Source: Diogma glabrata
Taxonomy: Eukaryota; Arthropoda; Insecta; Diptera; Cylindrotomidae
DNA length: 64,000 nucleotides
NCBI GenBank assembly: GCA_963693315.1
Contig: OY856188.1
Coordinates: 217,949,396-218,013,395 of the forward strand
Direction: 5' to 3'
The translations under genes and the position numbers were made by a program. The notes beneath the pieces were generated by a model. That model ran no database searches. It saw nothing but the letters and a program-made list of their open reading frames with translations, and was not told where the DNA came from. Shown in pieces: positions 49,313-64,000 of this stretch. How positions within the stretch are numbered: position 1 is the stretch's first letter; each line of letters opens with the position of its first letter.

Positions 49313-49810
49313 AAAAGTAAACATCGGCAACTCGCCGAAACCGATTTGGACATTCGACATATCAAAATGTTCAGTTTTTTGTGCTGATTTCAGAAATACC
49401 AAGATTAGTTGCCAACGCCGAGAATGGCATGAGTCATAATCAGTTTAAGAGATGAATAAACATTCATAGAGTATATGAGTTTAAAAGCACTTAAGCATTT
49501 AAGCATTAAGTTTTTGTGTTTCAAAGACTTCTTCACTAATTACCATTTATGTAACATAGATTGTAACATGGATAGTGACTGACTCGTATCAATTTCAAAA
49601 AGCTTATCAAATAGTAAAGAATTAATGCTTAAATGCTTTTAAACTCATATACTCTATGTATGTTTATTCATCTCTTAAACTGATTATGACTCATGCCATT
49701 CTCGGCGTTGGCAACTAATCTTGGTAGTTCTGAAATCAGCACAAAAAACTGAACATTTTGATATGTCGAATGTCCAAATCGGTTTCGGCGAGTTGCCGAT
49801 GTTTACTTTT
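49313..49810. mobile_element. Fold-back element with roughly 190-bp arms
   Basis: The left arm 49313-49509 and right arm 49622-49810 are near-perfect reverse complements, starting AAAAGTAAACATCGGCAACT. By eye they differ at a few single positions and by an 8-bp duplication (ACTTAAGC-like) present only in the left arm. The loop of about 112 bp is unrelated. No target duplication was identified with certainty. The element is non-coding. Confidence 0.9.
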
Positions 49811-50281
49811 CAGTAGAGATGGTAATCCAAACAGTGATCCTGAATTTGATACAAAGTCAGACGTGTAGACAACAGCCGATGCTATAACATCAACAACAGA
49901 AGAAAATTAAGCTCTTACACTTGGGCTCCTGAAGGCTGGATTTGGGGTATTTCAGTTAATTTTTTCGAAAAGGTTGAGTCTATAACACTTTAAATGTTAT
50001 TTTTTATTTGTTTTTATTTTATTAATCCCTTTTTTATTAGTTTTAAACTTCTCACATTTGACAAGTTTTGAAAATAATTCACATTTGACAAGCATTTATT
50101 AAAAATAAACTCACTTCACACCTATATTTAGTGTCGATAATATCGATAAGTACAACCCTATACAGGATAGTTATCTGTTAGATATGTAACCAGGGGTCTT
50201 AGTAAAGAAAATCAATTTTTAATTATCTGACTCTTTATCTGCAAGATAGTTATTCGGAGGTATGAAGAAACCGGGCATTGG
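49811..50281. other. Non-coding DNA
   Basis: No gene. Contains TATCGATAA and TTATCTG motifs near 50130-50250 that echo 48830-48920. Confidence 0.45.
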
Positions 50282-50490
50282 TACACTCAGAGAATTTTGT
50301 CATTAAAAATTATAAAAATAGCCATTAGATTAACAATTTGGTGATTATTATACAGCTAATCACAACTTGTGATTATTTTAACTGATTTTGGAATAATAGT
50401 CATTATTAAACTAATAATTTTCGTTCGTAAGATTTACTAACAAAAAATAAATAAAATGTTTGATCTAAAAACGATAGCTTTTATATTTAA

Positions 50491-51924
50491 CTAGGGGGTA
50501 TCCCGCGGGCTCCGCCCCCTCCCCCCCACCCCCGCCCCCGCCCCTCCCTCCTTTCCCCCTCCCTACGCACACCAATACAATCTTGCTCTTTTCATCCGGC
50601 TTTGATACAACTACTAAGTACTATCCATCATAATCCAACCTCTTCTAATCTATTCTGTGTGTACCTTCTGCTTAACTATAATTCTACAAAAACCATCGTG
50701 AGGTTAACGATAAATTTTTATACGATCAATGACAAATGGTTGAAAATAATAATAATAAGAAAATACTGAAATAGCAGCTTTTGTTCTTCTATATTTTATT
50801 TGCAGAAAATGAAGCTATGCAAAAATAATGATGGAAAAAAAATATTCTATGATTTTTACATCGACATCGACATTTTTACATTTACATCGACAATGACAAC
50901 GAAATTTCGTACTGAGTTTCTTAAAGTTCATTTTATTAAATCGGTTTAAATTATTAATGTTTGAAAATGTATATTATAACCTAAACTGTTTTTTGTATAA
51001 AAATATCAAATGTTTTCAACCTACATTGTTTTTAAAAATTGTTAAAAATCTATATTTTTCTATGCTGTTATGTTCGCTGTACTAAAGAACAATTTTTTGG
51101 TTCTGGTCCTGCCATAATAGCGCTAGTATTTTACGAAATGTTGTGTCAAAAGGTGAGGAAATAGACCTTTAATCATGTACTTTCATCAATTTGTTTCCTC
51201 TTTTCTTTTTTAATAAACTTATTATAAAAACCATCTACCAACTTTACTATTTAATGTAAAAATTATTCCTTTAAAAAAAGGTTATTATTCCTTTAAAAAA
51301 AATTCGATCTATTTTTCATAATAAATATTACATATCTTGTGACTAATTCAAAATAAAAAAGGTTTTATTAATAAAACATCAACAAAAATTATAAATATAT
51401 GTATTATGTAACTTAATTAAAATAAAAAGATAAAATCCCCTAAATGCGTTCTATACTTAACTACTTTATCGATAATTCTAAGTATCCAAAAACAAAATTT
51501 TATATAAGTTTTATTTATATATGAATTATTTATTTATATGAATTCATTCATGAATAATAAAATGAAAAAGCACAATAATTTTAAAGTTATTTAAAGAAAA
51601 TAATGAATTTATGAATAAAAAAAAAACAATTTTAATGTTATTTAAAATAAAAATTTAAAAACTGCATTATCGTAAAACGAAATGTATGTATGAATATGAA
51701 TAAAATAAGAGTGTGTAAAAAAACAATAATTTTAATGTTATTTAAAAAAAAAAATAAAAAAAAATTCGCAATATTCAGGTTTCGAACTTTCAATCTATAA
51801 ATCATCAGTCGAGCGCGCTACCAATATACCAAATTGAACTATATTTGGTCTTTAGACTAAAGGATAGATAAGATATCCGTTACGCTTGTATAGAAGGATA
51901 GACTTACGGCTATTATATTATAGA
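50491..51924 (-). mobile_element. Non-autonomous Helitron
   Basis: Read on the minus strand, it starts TCTATAATATAATAG at 51924 and ends CTAG at 50491. A GC-rich hairpin lies just before the end (GGGC-GGA-GCCC or GCGG-AGC-CCGC at about 50504-50516). The bases outside are A before the 5' TC and T after CTAG, matching Helitron insertion between A and T without duplication. The 1,434-bp body encodes no Rep/helicase. It has a C-rich tract (50515-50570), a repeated TTTTAATGTTATTTAAA motif (51632, 51730) and a tRNA-like segment near its 5' end. Confidence 0.9.
51776..51838 (-). other. tRNA-like segment within the Helitron
   Basis: Minus strand: TTTGGTATATTGGTAGCGCG resembles a D arm with A box. 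CTCGACTGATGA resembles the 5' half of an anticodon arm and loop, and AAGTTCGAAACCTG a T arm with B box. The 3' half of the anticodon stem does not pair and no acceptor stem is visible. It is a decayed tRNA or tRNA-SINE piece captured by the Helitron. Confidence 0.6.
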
Positions 51925-52245
51925 TATAAGAATTTGCTTAAATTAATAACAGAATAGTTTAGGTTCATTGGACAGTAGGCATTGGATAAATGGCATAAAT
52001 TATTAAAATAATAATAAGTTGTCATTAGAATAACATTATTTTTATCAGATTAATAATATGATGTTATTATATTAATAATAGGTTGTTATTAAATTAATAG
52101 TATTAATTATTAAATTAATAATGGAATTTGTATTTTACAGTTTTAAATAAAAGAAAAAGTTAAAATTTTGGTTACAGTTTTATTTATTTCAATTAATTTT
52201 ATTAAAGTTTTTATTAATTTAAGAAAGTTTAATTATTACATTTTT

Positions 52246-52945
52246 ATTTTTATCTTTCTTAAAAATTGGCTTTAACTATAGACTATCTTATTGTTACAAA
52301 TTTTTTCCCAATATTTCGACCTTGCTAACAACCATCAGCAGTTTTAGTTAGTTAAATTTAATATTACTTATAAATCAATTATTTAAAAAATAACACCAAA
52401 AAATTAACATATAAATCTTACATAAAACAAATTTTTTAAAATTTAACAAATAATTGGAATAATTTAAAAAAACAACAGATTACAAACATAAAATGTTTAA
52501 AAGGAATAGATTGCAAAATCTATAAAATAAAATTTTAATATATGTAATTATTATTATAAACTTATAAGATATTATTATATTTGTTAAAGATATAAGATAT
52601 TTATTTATTTATTTAGGTAAAATATATTTTATTTGAATTTATAATGATAATTCTATTAAAATTGTTTGAAAGATTTTATGTGCAATCTATTCCTTTTTAA
52701 CATTTTTTGTTTTTATCTGTTTTTTTTAAAATTATTTCAATTATTTGTTAAATTTTGAAAAATTGGTTTATTGTAAGTTTTGTGTGTTATTTAGTGTTAT
52801 TTTTTAAATAATGATTTATAGGCAATATTAAATATAACTAAATAACACCCCTGATGATGACCCGCAAGGTCGAAATATTGGAGAAAAATTTGTAACAATA
52901 AAATGGTCAATAATTAAAGAAGATTTTTAGGAAAGAAAAAAAATT
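52246..52945. repeat. 700-bp imperfect palindrome with hammerhead-like core
   Basis: Left arm (about 52246-52540) and right arm (about 52650-52945) are imperfect reverse complements. Shared blocks include GCAAGGTCGAAATATTGG, TTTGTAACAATAA, GATTTATAAG and GGAATAGATTGCA. The right arm contains CTGATGA (52851-52857), a GACC-CGCAA-GGTC hairpin and GAAA (52872-52875). The structure may be a nested element or the central part of the surrounding TIR element. Confidence 0.75.
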
Positions 52946-54327
52946 TTGACTAAAAATATTAAATAATTGCATTTTATTTAAATAATTTATTTTTTTAAAA
53001 TATTCAAAATTTTATTTTGATTTGAAGTCTATTTTATTTAAGCATTTTTTGTAATATATACGACCCCTTTCATTATAAATTTTATATAAAATGTTTCATT
53101 CTTAATTATTTACCTAAATTATAGATATTTGGTGTGAAGTATTTTAAATTTTAATGATTTAACAAATTTTGATAAATATTACTGATCAAAATTTGTAATT
53201 TACCACTAAAACCCGTGACTTTTGGAAACATTGCGATCAAATTTGGAAAATTCTGAAAATTACACTGTAAATAGTAAAATTAGCTTTCTTTTATTTTTCA
53301 TTATTGACTTTGGATAAATTTTTGCTTTTTTATCCTGATTTAAAAGAATTTGTTCAAAATTTATTTATTCAATATATAAGGCTAGGTTTTAATCTATTTT
53401 TTAATTTTTAATGTTTTAATACTATATATTTTTTTTGTTTTGATTTGATTCATGATGTAGTTTAGTAACATGTAGTTGGCCTTTTGTATGTATGTTAGTT
53501 AATAGTGATTGAATTAAATAAATAAAATCAATGTCAATCTGAACATTTTAAAATTACTATTATACAATTTTAAATACCAGTTTATAACCAAGCGGTGCTC
53601 TATAATTTTTTCATTTATTCCAAATTTCCGATGTGAGTTCTACTATTTCATTGAAACTAAGTTGTTTGTTTCAGTCCCATGCAGAGTCAATTGCGGCCCA
53701 ACTATTCTGTTCATTAAACTGTTCAAGTTTAACTATTTATTTTTGTTTAATTTCACAACATTTTTATTTTTTTTTTTAATATTTCCCCTAAAAATTATTT
53801 ATTAACTTTAAATTATTTAACAAAATACAAATATTTTTTAATGTTTTGTAGTCAGCATCTGGATATAAACTGTGATTCTTCTTAAGATTTTCTTAATTCA
53901 CATTTAAAATAATAACCAAAGAATAAATTAATGTATGCTTTTATTAATCTAATAACCTAAGTTTCAAAAATAAGAACTTCGGTAATTAATCTTATAAAAT
54001 AGTTAATAAATTTAACTACAAAAATAATAATTTATGTTTTAATTTTAATAGCTCTGCTTTAATAAAAAGATTTTTTTATTTGCCTTCTGAAATCAATTTT
54101 TTAATAAGAATTGGTTATTAATTTAATCAACAGTTCTGATTATTTTAATAATATGGACCATATTTTTAATTTAATAAAAAGTTTCATTAAAATAATTACA
54201 AGAAATATTAATCTAATTACTGTGACAATAACTTTAACAAAAATCGTAATTAGATTAATAAAATAACTTATTACGCCTTTTTAAAACGGGCGGTTATTAA
54301 ATTAACTAACAAAATTCTCTGAGTGTA

Positions 54328-59340
<5,013 letters not shown>

Positions 59341-59525
59341 TACAAAGCTACGTTGACGATCGAAGTGGTGGAAGAGAAAGTGTGAGGAGATTGAAAGCTT
59401 CAATAAGGAACATCAACTACGCAACTTAATTCAACAGGTTAAAACATAGTTGATGTTCCTTATTGAAGCTTTCAATCTCCTCACACTTTCTCTTCCACCA
59501 CTTCGGTCGTTAACGTAACTTTGTA
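59341..59525. repeat. 79-bp-arm hairpin derived from a LINE fragment
   Basis: Arms 59341-59419 and 59447-59525 are reverse complements with about three mismatches, all in the outer part, around a 27-nt loop. The left arm translates on the plus strand as SKWWKRKCEEIESFNKEHQL and continues into the loop as RNLIQQVKT, resembling the region after the endonuclease in RTE-type LINEs (WW..KC.EIE......RKL..L). The inverted copy therefore duplicates a LINE piece. Confidence 0.85.
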
Positions 59526-62288
59526 ACGGCTGGCCTTGCCAATTTATAGTTCTCCCTTGTGGGCCTGGTTTTTTGTTATTGTAGACATTTTACATAGCAA
59601 TTTCTTTTATTCTAGACACATTACCAATATTATCAAAACACATATTTTTAAGACAGTTGTATAACAATTTTAAGGTAAATTATTTACATAAAATCTCCTT
59701 TAACCCCAACCAATAAATCATTCATTAACAAAACTATAATCCAACTATGCAATACCTACCAATATTATCCTATTTCAAAAACATCTTACTTATCAATAAA
59801 ATGTAAAAAAAATTAAATTAAATTATTAGAAATACATCTTATCGACACTTAAAATCCTCTAATAAATAATTTTAAAATAATTAAATCAAATACGGAAAAT
59901 TGATTACAATAAAAAGAAGGAACATTAAGAATAAGAATATCATTGAACAGTAAAATAATTGATTTATTTTAAGTTAATTCACTTCTCGATTGTAAAACTA
60001 AAATTGATATAAAGAATTATTTTTAATTTCCTTTAATCACATTTAAGTTTGTTTTAAGTAATTAGAAAATATTTTATGCATAAAATAAATTTAAAATTCT
60101 TTTTATGGGTCATGATGAGATGTTTTTGTTGTTTGAGAGAATATTAAATTTATCTTTATTGATGGTTATGGTTATTGTACAGATGATGATGATGATGATT
60201 ATGATAAAATTTAATACCAACGAGTACGTTTACATTATGTATCTATTCAATTTTATACAATATTAGCCTTGACCTAAGAGGTTGCCCATTATACCGTCAT
60301 ATTTATTATATATTATTTTTTTCATTCCAACTATCTATCTGGAAAAAGATATGAATTCTTTATGTTTCATTATTATTTCGAATATTCTCTGATTGGTGAT
60401 CCATCATCCAATTCTGTATTTCATGTGATGTATAAATAATATAATTTTTTTCGTATTTGGTTTGTTGTTTATTTCAAACCAATATCATCATCACATATAG
60501 ATAAACTATTAAGCTGTTTCATAAACACATATATAACATAAACAAATATTTTCACGCATATAGCACTATCCTTATATTTTTATATGCAACACAACAACAA
60601 TTATATGAAACATATCAGAAATTTTTGATGATTCCGGCATTTTTAAAAGAGAATAAAGAGATAAAATCAAAAAATATAACAGTCGAGTCGGTACATTCAT
60701 GCATATTTACAACAAAAAAAAAACACCCGCGATTTTGTTGCCATTTTTAAAAACAAAGTTATGTGAAATTTTATTTTTCTAAAATAAATTGGCCAATCGA
60801 TATTATATTGTTATATGTATTTACAATTTTTTGGATCGCAAATGAATGGTGAAATATTTTCTAGTTATATTTAAACTGACCTACAAAAATCAAAAACTAA
60901 ATATATCTATTTTTTTCAGAAATAAAATCTGTGGTTATAATTAATCAAATCAAACATATGTTTTAGTTATAAGAATATAACATTTGAGTTACTTAAAGTT
61001 TAGAAAATAAAATTTTCTTAGAGCTGATGCAGATGTGTAGTAACTCTATGACGATAATTCAACGGACTTAGTTGAACGAAAAACCTTTTTTAAAAGCATA
61101 TTATTTCATACAATTCATCAACGAAAAAATGTATTTCTTTTAAACATCTAATTTACATCAGTGATTCATTAGAGTTCGTTATAAGTGGAATGATATAAAA
61201 ACTCATTTTCCACATAATTCCCTCCCCTTCATTAACCTTTTTCTTAATATAAATATATGTATATATTCTAAGATAGTTAAGAGATAGTTTTTTTACCATT
61301 CCAACCTCCAAAAAAAAGAATTTTAAAATAGACAAATATTTTCATCGGAATTTTAGTTTTGATATTTGAAACTATTTTTTTCTACATCCAAATATTAAAA
61401 CTATTAAAATACCTTTTGCGCTTCTTCTCTACATATATTATTATGATTACGATTATGATTATTATTATTATAACTATTATAAGAAATTCGTTTTCTTATT
61501 CTTTTTCTTAACATATTAAATCTAAATCTTAATTGAAGCAAAAGAAATAAATAAATTAATACAAAAAAAAATTTCAAAGTTTAAAATTTAATTATGGGCT
61601 GCCAGATCACATTTATATTTATTATTGAGTCGAATCATCATCAAAATCGTTAATTTTGAAAATTTTCTAAATACATATTAAAAGAAAAGGGTAACCGAAA
61701 TTAAAATGAAAAAGGTTTTTGTACCACGTTTTTTTAAAACTCAGACAAACTGACAACACGTGAAACTTGATTTGTAAATGTTCGCAAATAAAACTATAAT
61801 CTATTTCAAATCGTGTTCATATATGCATTCCAATCTTAATTAACCGTAACAACAAATGTTATATCCACAAAACGACCTCTTTAATTTTAATTAGATTTGA
61901 GATTACAAAAAAAAAAAAAAATAAAACCGTACAGATGTAAGTGTTGGTTTCTCTTTCGTTTTGATTGATTACACAAAACAAAAAAATATAAACGAAATAT
62001 TCCAAAAAATAAAATTGAAGTTACAATTATCGCGATTAGCTAATGATTACCAATTACATTTTGAGCAATTTATTTATGTTACACAAAAAAAAATTAATAT
62101 AAGGTTTTAGTTATAAAAGATTTAAATTTTGATTAATTTATTGAAATAATATAAAGTTGACGGAGCGTGATGTGAACAAAATGAATAGTATTTTAGATTT
62201 CATAGAAAAAAGCATGACATGTTTTCAGCTGTTGTCATCTGAAACAGGCTGAACATTAGGAACACCTGTACACCTCGAACTTTCATTT
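59526..62288. other. AT-rich non-coding DNA
   Basis: No gene recognised. A (GAT)n run lies at about 60182-60199 and an ATT/ATG-rich simple stretch at 61438-61480. Confidence 0.5.
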
Positions 62289-62322
62289 GACTATTTATAC
62301 GGGAACTCCCGTATAAATAGTC
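62289..62322. promoter_or_regulatory. Perfect 34-bp palindrome with opposed TATA-like boxes
   Basis: Arms GACTATTTATACGGGA and TCCCGTATAAATAGTC are exact reverse complements separated only by AC. Each strand carries TATAAATAG reading outwards. No gene follows on either side within the window, so promoter activity is speculative; a transposon-end origin is an alternative. Confidence 0.5.
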
Positions 62323-63543
<1,221 letters not shown>

Positions 63544-63545
63544 TA

Positions 63546-64000
63546 GGGTGTCCCAACATATCAGCTTTGTTTTAATTATCACAACCTCGTACCGGAATTA
63601 GGTTCTTTATGGTCTAAAAAGTATTCCTGAATTTTTTCAGATTTTTAAAAAAAAATTTACCACTCGCCATTTTATTTTTTATGTTCAAAGGGCAAGGAAA
63701 ACGAGATACAATCAGCTTTTCGCATATAACTTTTTCACTTTTGATTTTACAAAAAAATTAAAGGAGCAAAAGTTGTAGATCTTGTACAAATACATAGAGT
63801 TTTTCTTTGTTTATACGAAAAAAAAATTTTAAAGCTAAAAGAGGTCGATTTTTTATAGTAATTTTAATAAAATCACTAATATCGTTCGTTTTTCGCCTAT
63901 AACTATTTCGTTGTTGATTTAAAAAAAAATTGTGTGAGCAAAAGTTGTGGATCTTGAAAAAATACATCGATTTTTTTCTTTGTTTAGGCAAAAAAAATTT
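63546..64000. mobile_element. Left part of a TA-flanked element, family 3, cut by window end
   Basis: Begins TA-GGGTGTCCCAACATATCAGC next to (TA)n, a terminus similar to but distinct from family 1 (GGGTGTTCC). Inside, a unit of about 175 bp is repeated in tandem: CAAAAGTTGTAGATCTTG at 63768 recurs as CAAAAGTTGTGGATCTTG at 63939, each followed by AATACAT and a TTTCTTTGTTTA segment, and each preceded by a CATATAACT or CCTATAACT block. The right end lies outside the window. Confidence 0.75.

Larger units (their letters stand above)
50284..54325. mobile_element. TIR element with TA duplication, host of nested insertions
   Basis: A 17-bp perfect terminal repeat CACTCAGAGAATTTTGT (50284-50300) and its complement (54309-54325) are each bordered by TA (50282-50283, 54326-54327). 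The body is very AT-rich with many ATTAATAAT motifs and no coding sequence. It contains a Helitron at 50491-51924, so the original element was about 2.6 kb or less. It is probably a Tc1/mariner-type MITE; the class is inferred from TA only. Confidence 0.8.

Noticed and set aside
59341..59525. microRNA precursor
   Set aside because: The stem is far longer and more perfect than an insect pre-miRNA, and its arm matches a LINE coding fragment.

Overview
The window is AT-rich eukaryotic DNA, most likely from an insect genome. The evidence is its repeat content: a copia-type LTR element primed from an internal tRNA-iMet segment, a gypsy-like pol fragment, several decayed LINEs (RTE-like and Jockey/I-like), Tc1/mariner-like and hAT remnants, a non-autonomous Helitron, fold-back MITEs and long (TA)n tracts. 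A short-intron gene relic fits the same picture. A fly is plausible, but nothing here fixes the order. I find no intact protein-coding gene, no functional tRNA or rRNA gene, no CRISPR array and no prokaryotic operon. The window reads as intergenic or intronic DNA filled with layered transposon debris. A 200-base run of N (36939-37138) marks an assembly gap.

Layout, left half. At 2004-5548 a copia element with 115/116-bp LTRs and a GTCCT target duplication sits inside a degenerate 9-bp minisatellite (about 1960-2003 and 5549-5905). A mariner-like transposase relic (6645-8480) contains a (TA)n tract bracketed by inverted repeats. A long stretch without recognisable genes runs to 15590. Two diverged copies of one dispersed repeat lie at 15591 and 31093. 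An RTE-like endonuclease relic on the minus strand (18890-19190), small MITEs (19638-20600), an old direct duplication (20610-21320) and a GTF2IRD2-like hAT relic (21330-23130) follow. A second RTE-like relic occupies 29540-31080.

Centre. From 32340 to 35131 two different fold-back elements (32430-33726 and 34183-34937) are separated and flanked by (TA)n tracts. The first family recurs at 55319-56600, again between (TA)n tracts, and a third family starts at 63546 next to another. At 35706-36689 is the only host-like gene structure: three exons with consistent splice phases, disabled by two stops and a probable frameshift.

Right half. An 816-bp non-autonomous hAT with a perfect 8-bp target duplication lies at 38997-39812, a truncated LINE with local tandem duplications at 40321-42152, and a degenerate gypsy-type gag-pol on the minus strand at 46091-48685. 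Next come a fold-back element with roughly 190-bp arms (49313-49810) and a nest at 50284-54325. The nest is a TA-flanked TIR element that contains a 1,434-bp Helitron (50491-51924, minus strand, carrying a tRNA-like segment) and a 700-bp palindrome with a hammerhead-like core sequence. A 79-bp-arm hairpin made from a LINE fragment lies at 59341-59525, and a 34-bp palindrome carrying opposed TATA-like boxes at 62289-62322. No functional cooperation among these parts is evident; the window's interest lies in transposon structure, nesting and target choice.
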